In this document: positions 54,734-63,829 of the stretch, in pieces | How positions within the stretch are numbered: the stretch's first letter is position 1 | Layout: each line of letters opens with the position of its first letter | NCBI RefSeq assembly: GCF_004138335.1 | Contig: NZ_RYFW01000001.1 | Location: 1,054,001-1,118,000 of the forward strand | Source: Peristeroidobacter agariperforans | GTDB taxonomy: Bacteria; Pseudomonadota; Gammaproteobacteria; Steroidobacterales; Steroidobacteraceae | Reading direction: 5' to 3' | Length of the DNA stretch: 64,000 nt | Translations under genes and position numbers: made by a program | The notes under the pieces: generated by a model | What the model saw: the letters and a program-made list of their open reading frames with translations, nothing else | Told to the model about the DNA's origin: nothing | The model's database searches: none

Positions 54734-57700
54734 CCTCACGTGCACGACTCGAAAGCTATCTGGCTGAATTACGCAGCCGGCTGCGAGCACATATATATCT
54801 GCGCGCCGGCGCGGTCGGCGCCGCCGGCACGTTGCTGCTGACGTGCATTGCCGTCTGGCTGTTCAATCACGAAGGCTTCGCCGCGTCGATCGCGATCTCC
54901 GCTCGTGTTGCGCTGGCGGTGTTGCTGCTGCTGGTCGGGCTGATTCTGCTGTGGTTGCCTTTGCGGCGGCTGAAACGCGATGACGGCTCGAAAGTGTTCG
55001 AGCAGCACCTGCCGGCAGAGCACGGCCGCATCCAGACCTATCTCGATAGCAAACGACGTGAAGCTGAAGGACACGCGTCGCCGCTGATCGAGCTGCTCGC
55101 CGCGGACGCGGCTGAGATCGCCGAGAAAACTCCCCCATCAGCCATCATTTCGCAGCGTCGGTTCATGTTTGCGGCGTCGATCGCTGCCGTCGCGGTCGTC
55201 GCGCTCGCATTGCTCTTGAGCGTCGGCCCATCGTATTGGGGCTTCGGCAGTCGTCACTTGTTGTTGGGCGCGGAGCTGCCAAGCAAAGCCATCACTCTGA
55301 AGCGCGTGACGGTCGAGCCGGGCAATGCAACCGTCCGGCGTAACAGCGACGTGGCGATCCAGGCGACCATCGAGGGTTTCCGGCCGGATCAGACGCAGGT
55401 CTTCGTGCGCTTCGCCGATCAACAGCAATGGGAAGCGGCTCCCATGCGCTCGGCGGAGGAAGGCCTGTTCGACTTCAAACTGTACGCCGTGCGCGGCCCG
55501 CTCTCTTATTACGTCGAGGCCGATGGCGTTCGCAGCGCCGAGCACAACATCGGTGTCGTCGACCTGCCGAGAATAGAGCGTGTCAGGCTGACGTATCAGT
55601 ATCCGGAGTGGACCGGCCTCGATGCGACGACGGATGAGGAGTCGCGTGACATTCGCGCGGTCGCGGGAACGGATGTCAAAGTCGAAGTTTTCGCCGATGC
55701 GCCTCTGGATGCGCCGGCATTGATCGTCGACGGGTTGAGCCAGGAACTGGAGCCGGACGGCCAGGCCAACACCGGCACCATCGCGGTCAAGGAGCCAGGC
55801 AAGTATCAGATCGGTGCACGCGTCGCGGATGAGTTCGTGGCGCTGAGCGACGAGTACACGATCGAAATCGTCGCGGACGAAAAGCCGACCATCGAGATTC
55901 GCAAGCCCGGCCGCGACTGGCGCGCCACCAGCATCGAAGAAGTGCCGGTGCACATCCAGGCCGAAGACGATTTCAAACTGCGCGATGTTTCATTGCTCTA
56001 CTCCGTCAATGGCGGCGAGTGGAAGAAGATGCCGGTGGGCGGCGGCGCCAAGCGCTCCGAGAACGAGTCGTTGCTGAGCATGGAGGATCTGGGGGCGAAG
56101 GCCGCGGATGCGCAGCGGCTCGTGCCGGGCGATCTGGTGTCGTATTACGCCGTCGCCAAGGATCGCAAGCAGACCGTGCAGACCGATCTGTTCATGGTTC
56201 AGGTCCAGCCGTTCGAGCGCACCTTCAAGCAAGGACAAGGCGGTGGCGGCGGCGGTGGCGGCATGGCCGACGAGCAGGGCGCGATCTCCGAGCGTCAGCG
56301 CGAGATCCTGCTGGCCACGTGGAATCTGCAGCGAAGTGACGAACGCAATGCCCGCTCTCGCGAACAACTCGAAGACAGCGCGCGGATGCTGGCTGACTTC
56401 CAGACGACGCTGTCGACGCAGGCTCGCACGTTGGCGCAAAGAACGCGCGCACGTATGGATGTCGAATCGGACGAACGAGTGAAGACGTTCGTCGAGAGCC
56501 TGGAACGCGCGGCGGGATTGATGGAGCCTGCAGCCGGACATCTGTCCGCCTTCCGTTTGCAGCAGGCAGTCACTCCCGAACAGCAGGCGCTTCAACAACT
56601 GCTGCGTGCCGAATCGGCGTTCCGGGAAGTGCAGGTCTCCATGCAGCAGGACGGCGGCGGCGAAGGCTCGCAGGCGGCGCGCAACTTCAGCGAAATGTTC
56701 GAGCTCGAAATGGATGTCGAGAAGAGCCAGTACGAAAGCGAATCGCAGCTGTCGCAGCAGAACAGTCAGCAGGAGTTGAGCGAGGCCATCCGCAAACTGA
56801 AGGAGCTGGCCGAGCGTCAGGAGAAACTTGCCGAACAGCAGCGCAATGCCCAGGCTCTGCAAGAGCAGCGCTGGCAGCAGGAACAACTGCGGCGTGAGGC
56901 GGAAGATCTGCGCCGCCGGCTCAATGAATTGAATCGTCAGCAGCAGTCGTCTCAGCAACAGCAACAAGCCAATAACTCATCGCGGCAAAGTCAGGGCGGC
57001 GGTTCGAGCGGTTCGAGCGGCTCCAATGCTGGCGATAAAGGTCAGCGCAACAGCGGCAGTAATGCTCAGGAGCGCTCCGAAGTCGAGCAGGCATTGCAGT
57101 CGGTCGAGCAGGCGCTGGAGCAGATGCGCGCGGCGAACCAGTCGCAAGGCGAGAACGAGGCGAATGCTCAATCAGCGAAGGAAGCGAGCAAGCATCTGCG
57201 CCAGGCACTGAAGCAGATCGACAGGCCCGACGGCTCACGGCTGGATGAAACGCTCGAGCGCTTCGCGGATCGCAGCGGCCAGATGCTGGACGACCAGCGC
57301 CGCATCGAAGGCGAGCTGTACAAATCCATGTCGCAGGGAACTGAGTCGACGTTCCGTTCCAGCGGTCGTGGCGGCTTGAGCCAACGCGAAGTCAAAGACC
57401 TGGTCGAAGCGAAGCAACGCCTGGCCTCCGAGCTATCGGAGTTGCAAGGCGATATGCGCGGCGCCGTCCACGAGCATCGCACGAAGACACCCAAGAGCAC
57501 GCAGCGTCTGAGTGAGATCGTGCGGGATATCGAAGGCTCCGATGTGATGTATCGGCTCAATCGCAGCGCCGCCGAGGTCTACTATGGCCGCGCCCGCGAG
57601 GCAGCGCCTCGTGAAGGGCTGATCACGGACGCGCTCGAATCGCTCGAGCACGACCTGCGCGAGGCGGCGACCCAAGCGTCGACGGAACGTTCGCAGAAGC

Positions 57701-58392
57701 GCGACTCGGCAACGACAGACGACCTGCTTGCCGAGGTCGCCGAGCTGCGTCGTGCTGTGAGGAGCGCGCAACGCTCTGGCGAGGAACAAGGCGGCCAAGC
57801 GGGACAGCAAGGCGATGCGAACCAAGGTCAAGGCGACCAGGCCGGCGACAACGACGCTCGCAGTGCAAGCTTGAAGGGCGAGAATAAAAAAGGCGGTGAC
57901 AACAGCGAAGGTCAGCAGGCCGATGGCAGCAAAGGCTCGCCGGGCTCGCGCCAGGGCGGCACGTCGCAGTCGCAGAGCTCGCGTGGAGGTACTGCGGGCG
58001 CTCAGAACGGCCTCGCCGCCTGGAATCCGATCATTCCCGCGCGCGGACTCAACACGCTCGAAGACGGTCGTGGCTCATTGGCTCGACAGACCAGCGTAAT
58101 CAGTCAGCGCATTCGCGAGCTCACGAATCGGATGACGGGGGGCGAGCTGACGGATTCAGAGCTGGAAGCGCTGCGCCGTCACGCGAATCAATTGCGACGG
58201 CTGAATGGCGATCCGCTGGCCGATCAGGGCGAGGCCATGCTGCGAGTCATCGATCAAATCGAACTGACTGCCTTGAATGCCGCGGCTCGCGCCAAGGGCG
58301 ATTCATCGGCGCACGCAACGTTGCCATCGCCGGATTCGCCGCGTTATCGCGAGGCCGTGGCCGAGTACTACCGTCGCTTGGGGAATCGCTGA
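54730..58392 (+). CDS. Giant DUF4175-like membrane protein with low-complexity tail
   Basis: Starting at ATG 54730, the 1220-residue protein has membrane helices near 22-45, 52-70 and 145-165 and then beta-rich periplasmic domains. A Gly run sits near 502-512. A long coiled-coil region follows. A Gln/Ser/Gly-rich stretch spans about 736-777 and a Gly/Gln/Asp-rich stretch about 1017-1094. It matches the DUF4175 type often found with MoxR/DUF4159 genes. Role is unknown; a scaffold that reaches across the periplasm is a guess. Confidence 0.82.
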   Translation: MTSRARLESYLAELRSRLRAHIYLRAGAVGAAGTLLLTCIAVWLFNHEGFAASIAISARVALAVLLLLVGLILLWLPLRRLKRDDGSKVFEQHLPAEHGRIQTYLDSKRREAEGHASPLIELLAADAAEIAEKTPPSAIISQRRFMFAASIAAVAVVALALLLSVGPSYWGFGSRHLLLGAELPSKAITLKRVTVEPGNATVRRNSDVAIQATIEGFRPDQTQVFVRFADQQQWEAAPMRSAEEGLFDFKLYAVRGPLSYYVEADGVRSAEHNIGVVDLPRIERVRLTYQYPEWTGLDATTDEESRDIRAVAGTDVKVEVFADAPLDAPALIVDGLSQELEPDGQANTGTIAVKEPGKYQIGARVADEFVALSDEYTIEIVADEKPTIEIRKPGRDWRATSIEEVPVHIQAEDDFKLRDVSLLYSVNGGEWKKMPVGGGAKRSENESLLSMEDLGAKAADAQRLVPGDLVSYYAVAKDRKQTVQTDLFMVQVQPFERTFKQGQGGGGGGGGMADEQGAISERQREILLATWNLQRSDERNARSREQLEDSARMLADFQTTLSTQARTLAQRTRARMDVESDERVKTFVESLERAAGLMEPAAGHLSAFRLQQAVTPEQQALQQLLRAESAFREVQVSMQQDGGGEGSQAARNFSEMFELEMDVEKSQYESESQLSQQNSQQELSEAIRKLKELAERQEKLAEQQRNAQALQEQRWQQEQLRREAEDLRRRLNELNRQQQSSQQQQQANNSSRQSQGGGSSGSSGSNAGDKGQRNSGSNAQERSEVEQALQSVEQALEQMRAANQSQGENEANAQSAKEASKHLRQALKQIDRPDGSRLDETLERFADRSGQMLDDQRRIEGELYKSMSQGTESTFRSSGRGGLSQREVKDLVEAKQRLASELSELQGDMRGAVHEHRTKTPKSTQRLSEIVRDIEGSDVMYRLNRSAAEVYYGRAREAAPREGLITDALESLEHDLREAATQASTERSQKRDSATTDDLLAEVAELRRAVRSAQRSGEEQGGQAGQQGDANQGQGDQAGDNDARSASLKGENKKGGDNSEGQQADGSKGSPGSRQGGTSQSQSSRGGTAGAQNGLAAWNPIIPARGLNTLEDGRGSLARQTSVISQRIRELTNRMTGGELTDSELEALRRHANQLRRLNGDPLADQGEAMLRVIDQIELTALNAAARAKGDSSAHATLPSPDSPRYREAVAEYYRRLGNR

Positions 58393-58407
58393 ACGTGACG
58401 GTTGCTC

Positions 58408-59241
58408 ATGAGGAACCTCCTTCACCTCTCGATGCTCGCCACCGGCGCCTTCGCGACGCTGGGCGCGCTCGCGGGCAGTAATCTCATCACTGGCGATGGC
58501 GGGCGCGCGTCCGCTCCCGCCGATCTGTCGCGACTGAATCTGGTTCGCGCCATCTACGACAGCGAAGGCGGCATGGGCGAGGCTTACTACGCTTACGACG
58601 GCCGCGTATGGGCGCGTTGGGAGACCGATTTTCCCGAAGGCGACGACAACTTCGGTCACCGCCTCAAACAGCTGACTCGTATCAATGTCGCGCCGAAGGC
58701 CGCAAGCCGCCTGCTCACCGCGCCCGACCTCGGCGATTTCCCAATGCTCTACATGTCCGATCCCGGTTACATGGTCATTACGGAAGAAGAGCGCACCGCA
58801 TTCGCGAACTATTTGAAGCGCGGCGGGTTCGTTTGGGTCGACGACTTCTGGGGCGATGCGGAGTGGCAGCAGTTCGCCAACGTGATGCGCACCGTGCTGC
58901 CGAATCGAGAATGGCGCGTGCTCACGCTGGATCATCCCATCTTTCACACGGTGTTCGATCTCCAGGAGATGCCGCAGATTCCGGCGCTGCCGTTCGCCAG
59001 CCCCGGCGGCAGCACGGCCGAATCGCCGGGCGCACACAAGTTTCCCGCCGGCTCCCTCGACACACCGCAGATGCGCGCGTGGCTGGACGACGATGGCCGT
59101 ATCATGGTGCTCGCCACCCATAACACCGATGTCGGCGACGGCTGGGAGCGCGAGGCCTATGGCGAGTGGTACTTCGAGACCTTTTCGACGCGCTCCTACA
59201 TGGTCGGTGTGAATGTGGTGGTGTATGCAATGACGCACTGA
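58408..59241 (+). CDS. DUF4159 domain-containing secreted protein
   Basis: The 277-residue protein has a signal-like N-terminus (MRNLLHLSMLATGAFATLGALAG) and the DUF4159 pattern: LVRAIYDSEGGMGEAYY, LLTAPDLGDFPMLYMSDPGYM, KRGGFVWVDDFWG and VVVYAMTH at the end. I use ATG 58408; a TTG at 58402 is possible. DUF4159 proteins occur with MoxR/BatA operons in proteobacteria and planctomycetes, and no biochemical role is known to me. It follows the DUF4175-like gene after 15 bases. Confidence 0.85.
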   Translation: MRNLLHLSMLATGAFATLGALAGSNLITGDGGRASAPADLSRLNLVRAIYDSEGGMGEAYYAYDGRVWARWETDFPEGDDNFGHRLKQLTRINVAPKAASRLLTAPDLGDFPMLYMSDPGYMVITEEERTAFANYLKRGGFVWVDDFWGDAEWQQFANVMRTVLPNREWRVLTLDHPIFHTVFDLQEMPQIPALPFASPGGSTAESPGAHKFPAGSLDTPQMRAWLDDDGRIMVLATHNTDVGDGWEREAYGEWYFETFSTRSYMVGVNVVVYAMTH

Positions 59242-59255
59242 ACTCACATGCGACC

Positions 59256-59438
59256 ATGACCAACGTCATCAATCTGAAGAAGGCCAAACAGCAGCGCGCC
59301 GAAGGCAAGACGCTGTGTTCTTCGGGCTTTCACAAGTGGGAAGTGCTGTCCGGTCGTCGTTTCGACGTGAAGCAGGGACGTCTGGTGAGTACCGAGCGCT
59401 GCAAGCGCTGCGGCGAAGAGCGCATCAAACTGACTTGA
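59256..59438 (+). CDS. Small zinc-ribbon-like protein (60 aa)
   Basis: The protein opens MTNVINLKKAKQQRAEGKTL, then has CSSGFHKWEV and CKRCGEERI. The single upstream Cys with His and the CxxC pair could bind zinc. The frame is open upstream to 59166, overlapping the DUF4159 gene, but ATG 59256 gives the best N-terminus. It follows DUF4159 after 14 bases, so it may belong to the operon. Function is unknown. Confidence 0.7.
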   Translation: MTNVINLKKAKQQRAEGKTLCSSGFHKWEVLSGRRFDVKQGRLVSTERCKRCGEERIKLT

Positions 59439-59520
59439 GCGTGCAGCCGCTGCCCACGATCGTCATTGCCGGCCGCTCACGGCCGCACGCATCGTTGACA
59501 TCGCAGGCATACTACCGGCC

Positions 59521-61341
59521 GTGGCAGCCGAAGCAGACAAGATCAACACGGAGATGGAGACGACGCATTCGCGTTGGGCGCTCGCGTACGCGTGGCTTGC
59601 GGGGTTGGTCGTATACGCCGTCGCCATCTACGTCGCGAGTAACGACGTCCAGCGCTGGATCAACGACCTGGCCTGGACGGTGGCGGCTGCTGCCGCTGCG
59701 TATTGCTGCTTCCGCTCCGCTCGTCAGGTCGAGCCCGACCGACGCCGCGCCTGGCTGTGGATCACCGCCGCCTGCACCAGTTGGTTGTTAGGGCAACTGC
59801 ACTGGAACTATGTGCACCTGATACTCGAGGTGCAGCAGCCCTTCCCGAGCCTCAACCAGATCTTCTACACCGGTTTCGCGCTCTTCATCATGGTCGGGGT
59901 CGTGCAGCTGCCCGAGGCTCGCAACCGCGAGCCGTTTACTCTCAAGCATGTCGGCAATCTCGGGCTCGTGACTTGCTGCCTGGCAGTTACGGTGGTGCTG
60001 GGCATGCTGGAGCCGGCGCTTCAGAACGCGGATGTTACGCCCGCGTTTCTCTGGATCGGTGTTGCACACACCGTGCTGGTCGCCGGCACGTTTCTATTCA
60101 CGCTGAGCGCGCTGTGGACCTTCCGTTGGGGGGCGTCGTGGACGCCCATGCTGCTGATCGTCATCGGCACTTGCATCTATGCGGTGTCGAACTTCGCATA
60201 TGCGCACGCCCTGCTGACCGAGAGCTATTTGCCGGACGACCTGGTCAACGTCAGCTGGCTGCTCATGTTCGGATTGGTGGCCGCTGCCGCGCATGAGCAG
60301 TCGTGGCTGAGCAAGCGCGAGCAAGGCGACATCGCGCAGAAGACGCAGGTGCGCGAGCGTTGGCTCGAGGCAGTGATGCCGGCATTGCTGATCGTCATCA
60401 TGATCGTCGTGGCATTGAGCAGCTCGGCGGCTTTCACGCCGCGCGTCATCTGGCTGTCGGCGACGATCTTCATCCTGTTCGCCGTGATCCTGGGCGCACG
60501 CGAAGCCTGGATTCAAAGCGAATCGCAGCAGCTGACGGATCAGCTGATGAGCGCCAATCAGCAGTTGCAGGACGCGAATATCGAGTTGCGCCATAGCGAA
60601 CAGCGCTATCGCGAGCTGACCACGGCGCTCGAACAACGCGTCGGCGAGCGCACCACCGAGCTCAAGCGCGCTTATGAGGAGCTCGAAGGGTTCTCTTATG
60701 CCGTCGCTCACGACTTGAAGGCCCCGTTGCGTGCGATCAACGGCTTCGCGCACTTGTTCGAACAGGAGATGGAAGGGCTGCTGACCGAGCGGGCGCGCGA
60801 GCACCTGTCACGAATCCGTGGCGGCTCGTTGAAGATGTCGACGCTGATCGACGATCTGCTGTCGTACTCGCACATCGACCGTCGCGGTATGCAGGCCAGC
60901 GTCATCAGCCTGCCGTCGCTGGTGGATCAGGTGCTGAGCCCCTACCAGGACGAGATACAACGGCGCGCAATCGTGATGACCGTGGTCGTCGAGCCGATGA
61001 CGGTGCGTGTCGACGCCAGTGGCCTGTCGTTGGCGCTGCGTAATCTCGTGGAGAACGCGTTGAAGTACACGCGCGATACCAAGACACCGCGTATAGCGGT
61101 CGTCTGTCGTCGCAAGGATGGTGGCGTGTTGTTAGCGGTGACCGACAACGGCATCGGCTTCGACATGCAATATCACGATCACATTTTCAAACTGTTCCAG
61201 CGCTTGCACCGGGACGACCAATATCCGGGCACCGGCATCGGCCTCGCCCTGGTCCGCAAGGCGATCGAACGCCTGGGCGGCAAGGTGTGGGCGCAGAGCA
61301 AGCCGGGCGAAGGCTCGACCTTCACGATCGAACTGCCCTAA
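59521..61341 (+). CDS. Membrane sensor histidine kinase
   Basis: The 606-residue kinase has an N-terminal array of about nine to ten membrane helices (25-330) with no obvious periplasmic domain, then a coiled coil (QLMSANQQLQDANIELRHSEQRYREL). It ends with HisKA and ATPase domains: FSYAVAHDLKAPLRAINGF carries the phospho-His, and NLVENALKYT and GTGIGLALVRKAIERLGG bind ATP. This is the phytochrome-like kinase subgroup. GTG 59521 is used; ATG 59554 is possible. No regulator gene is adjacent. Confidence 0.88.
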   Translation: MAAEADKINTEMETTHSRWALAYAWLAGLVVYAVAIYVASNDVQRWINDLAWTVAAAAAAYCCFRSARQVEPDRRRAWLWITAACTSWLLGQLHWNYVHLILEVQQPFPSLNQIFYTGFALFIMVGVVQLPEARNREPFTLKHVGNLGLVTCCLAVTVVLGMLEPALQNADVTPAFLWIGVAHTVLVAGTFLFTLSALWTFRWGASWTPMLLIVIGTCIYAVSNFAYAHALLTESYLPDDLVNVSWLLMFGLVAAAAHEQSWLSKREQGDIAQKTQVRERWLEAVMPALLIVIMIVVALSSSAAFTPRVIWLSATIFILFAVILGAREAWIQSESQQLTDQLMSANQQLQDANIELRHSEQRYRELTTALEQRVGERTTELKRAYEELEGFSYAVAHDLKAPLRAINGFAHLFEQEMEGLLTERAREHLSRIRGGSLKMSTLIDDLLSYSHIDRRGMQASVISLPSLVDQVLSPYQDEIQRRAIVMTVVVEPMTVRVDASGLSLALRNLVENALKYTRDTKTPRIAVVCRRKDGGVLLAVTDNGIGFDMQYHDHIFKLFQRLHRDDQYPGTGIGLALVRKAIERLGGKVWAQSKPGEGSTFTIELP

Positions 61342-62564
61342 TTCGCCGGCGCTCGACGCCACACCTGCTCGATGCGAGCGGGCACGGGCTTGTGATCGAG
61401 CATGCGGACCACTAGCAGTGTGCCGGCCAGTGCCAGTATCGATCCCAGCGTGAAGGCCGGTGCATAGCCGATTGCGTCGGCGACCGCCGCGCCCGAGACG
61501 TTACCGATCGGGCCCATCACAACCACGAGGCTGGCGAACAAGGTGTAGTCCGTGCCGGCGTGTTCCGGATCGGACGCGTCCATCATCAAGGTGAACAACG
61601 CGACGGTCGCCATGGTGCCGATCACGCCTTCGCAGATGGTCGCGACCCAGAGTAGTGAAACACCGCCCATGCCCACGGCGGCGGCGATGTAGAGCGTGTA
61701 CGACGCTGCTTGCGCGATGCCGCTGGTGAGCACGGCCGTTCGCCGGCCGGCACTGAAGGCGAGCCAGCCGCCGATCAGTGCACCGAATAAGCTGGTGGCG
61801 GAGCCGACGGTGCCTTTCATCAACGCGATGGCTTCCTTGTTCATGCCCTGATCGATGAGAAACGGGCCGAGCAAGGTCGCCACCATCTGATCGCCGAAGC
61901 GATATAGAAAGATGATGGCGGCGAACCACAGGATGCCCGGCTGCATCAGCCTGTGTGCCCAGCCGATGAGCAGTTCGCTCGCGCTGTATTTCGCACCGTC
62001 GGTAGCGGCCCTTGTTTCCTTCAGGAAGAAGGTCGGTAGCACCGTGAGTGCCAGCAAGGCGGCCATACAAACGAAGGTGACCTGCCAGTTGGTGCGCGCG
62101 AAGACGCTGAGTAGCAAACCGCCGCCAAGGATCATACCGAAGCGATACGCGCCCACCTGAATAGCGTTTGCGAGTCCCCGCTCCTTGGTATCGAGCATGC
62201 GAACGGCGAGCCCGTCCGTGATCACGTCTTGAGACGCGGCAAGGATGTTGAACGCGAAGGCGGCCATGATCAGCACCATCAAGCCATTGCTCGGGTCGGC
62301 CTGCGTCAACAGCAAAGCGCCGATGATCGAGGCCAACTGAAAGAAGAGCAGCCAGGCGCGGCGGGTGCCGGTGTGATCGAGGAACGGCGCCCAGAGAAAC
62401 TTCAATACCCAAGGCAGTGCTACGAAGCTGAGGAGGCTGATTTGCGTGAGCGAGTAGCCGGCCTCTCGGAGCAGCACTGGGAGTGCGAGCGTGAAGAAGC
62501 CGAATGGCAGGCCCTGCGCCACGTAGAGCGCGATCAGCAGGGTAATTTTGTAGCTACGAGTCAT
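61338..62564 (-). CDS. AmpG/PAT-type MFS transporter
   Basis: From ATG 62564 (the frame is open to 62765) the 408-residue protein has about 12 membrane helices and starts LLIALYVAQGLPFGFFTLALPVLLREAGYSLTQISLL, typical of the AmpG / RhtX-FptX group. Members import muropeptides or ferri-siderophores. The partial TonB-dependent receptor farther downstream might hint at the second, but the link is weak. Its end overlaps the facing kinase gene by four bases. Confidence 0.88.
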   Translation of the reverse strand: MTRSYKITLLIALYVAQGLPFGFFTLALPVLLREAGYSLTQISLLSFVALPWVLKFLWAPFLDHTGTRRAWLLFFQLASIIGALLLTQADPSNGLMVLIMAAFAFNILAASQDVITDGLAVRMLDTKERGLANAIQVGAYRFGMILGGGLLLSVFARTNWQVTFVCMAALLALTVLPTFFLKETRAATDGAKYSASELLIGWAHRLMQPGILWFAAIIFLYRFGDQMVATLLGPFLIDQGMNKEAIALMKGTVGSATSLFGALIGGWLAFSAGRRTAVLTSGIAQAASYTLYIAAAVGMGGVSLLWVATICEGVIGTMATVALFTLMMDASDPEHAGTDYTLFASLVVVMGPIGNVSGAAVADAIGYAPAFTLGSILALAGTLLVVRMLDHKPVPARIEQVWRRAPAN

Positions 62565-62989
62565 CGGCCACTCGGCCTCGTTGGTCTCGGTAGCGTAGTT
62601 TAGTGCGCTTCGCTCGCTTCGCGCGGAGCTAACGCGCCACCGTTCTCCTGGCCGGATTTCGCTTCGCGCTGTCGCTTCGCGTTGCGCGCAGCCTGACGGC
62701 AGAGCTGGGGCGTAGGTGGGGGTCTCGGGAAACTGGCGAGCGTCTTCGGTACTGCCAACGTGCAACGGCTTGCTCGAATGGCGGCGGCGGTACAGTCACC
62801 GTGCTTGCGAACTTCCCGAGACCCCCACCTTTCCCCAGCTCTAAGATGCGCGACTCGATGCTTTGTCCTGCGTCCAAGGTGGGAGCGTTGGGCTGGGGCG
62901 CTTTCTCGGGCGTCTGCGCTTCGCTGGACGCGGAGAGGGGGCGGCAGCACTGAACTCCGGCCGGGCTTCCCCTTGCCAAACATCTGGGA
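62565..62989. other. 425-bp gap holding a long palindrome and short repeats
   Basis: No gene is supported. It contains four copies of CGCTTCGC (62606, 62615, 62660, 62673), a fifth at 62917, and the 142-bp inverted-repeat element listed next. Open frames here on both strands have no protein-like character. Confidence 0.5.
62701..62842. repeat. 142-bp element with about 30-bp imperfect inverted ends
   Basis: AGAGCTGGGG (62701-62710) plus AGGTGGGGGTCTCGGGAA (62714-62731) are mirrored by TTCCCGAGACCCCCACCT (62813-62830) plus CCCCAGCTCT (62833-62842). All 28 paired bases match; the two blocks are joined by three bases on one side and two on the other. The 81-base centre is non-palindromic. It may be a small mobile or REP-like element, or a strong hairpin. 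Confidence 0.6.
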
Positions 62990-63748
62990 TTACTGCGCAG
63001 TCCAACCACCGTCCAGCACCAGGCACTGGCCCGTGATATTCCGCGCCGCCGGACTGAGCAGAAACTCGACGCATCCAACCAATTCATCCGTGGTAATGAA
63101 TTCCCGCTTGGGCATCGGCTTCAGCATGATCTCCTCGACCACCTGCTGCTCCGTCATGTGATGAGTCTTGGCGAGTGAGGCGATCTGCGCATCGACGAGT
63201 GGCGTCTTCACATACCCCGGGCACACGGTGTTTACCGTGATATCCGCGTCGTGCGTCTCCAGCGCAATCGTCTTGCTGAAGCCCACGAGACCATGCTTCG
63301 CCGCCACGTACGCGCTCTTGAACGGCGACGCGATCAGCGCGTGAATCGAGCCGATATTCACGATCCGGCCATAGTTCCTCTTCCGCATGGACGGCAACAC
63401 AGCTCGCGTCAGCAAAGCAGTTCCCGTCAGCATCACCGCAATCAGGAGCTGCCACTTCTCCGGCGGAAACTCCTCCAGCGGCGACACGAATTGCAGGCCG
63501 GCGTTGTTGATCAGGATATCCGGCGTGTCTTCACCCAAAGACGCAAACGCCGCATCGATCTGCTTCGCATCCGACAAGTCGAACGCCAGCGTACGAATCC
63601 GAGGCACACTGTTTCTTAACGAATCGAGCGCGGACTGCTGTAAGTCACAAGCGATGACCTCGTGGCCGCCCGCCGCGAAGTGTTCGGTCAGCGCCAGGCC
63701 GATGCCGCTGGCCGCGCCGGTGATCAGGATGCGATGTTTAGAAGCCAT
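62990..63748 (-). CDS. 3-hydroxybutyrate dehydrogenase-like SDR
   Basis: The 252-residue short-chain dehydrogenase (ATG 63748; four codons longer from 63760) has TGAASGIGLAL for NAD binding, NNAGLQFVSPLEEFP, the active-site YVAAKHGLVGF with Ser upstream in GSIHA, and the CPGYVKTPLVDAQI block. The NAGLQFVSPLEEFP...W and PLVDAQI patterns are those of 3-hydroxybutyrate dehydrogenase, the last step of polyhydroxybutyrate or ketone-body use. The enzyme likely uses NAD (Asp after the second strand: ACDLQ). Confidence 0.86.
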   Translation of the reverse strand: MASKHRILITGAASGIGLALTEHFAAGGHEVIACDLQQSALDSLRNSVPRIRTLAFDLSDAKQIDAAFASLGEDTPDILINNAGLQFVSPLEEFPPEKWQLLIAVMLTGTALLTRAVLPSMRKRNYGRIVNIGSIHALIASPFKSAYVAAKHGLVGFSKTIALETHDADITVNTVCPGYVKTPLVDAQIASLAKTHHMTEQQVVEEIMLKPMPKREFITTDELVGCVEFLLSPAARNITGQCLVLDGGWTAQ

Positions 63749-63829
63749 GAGCCCGGTCAATCAGCTTTTCAGAAGCCGTGTTGTGGCGCTAGGGCGCACA
63801 ACACGACACCTGGAACGTTCGATTCGCAA

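Noticed and set aside
62600-63161. Open frames on both strands in the palindrome-rich gap
   Set aside because: They run through inverted repeats and have Arg/Ala/Pro-rich random composition; one also overlaps the SDR gene.
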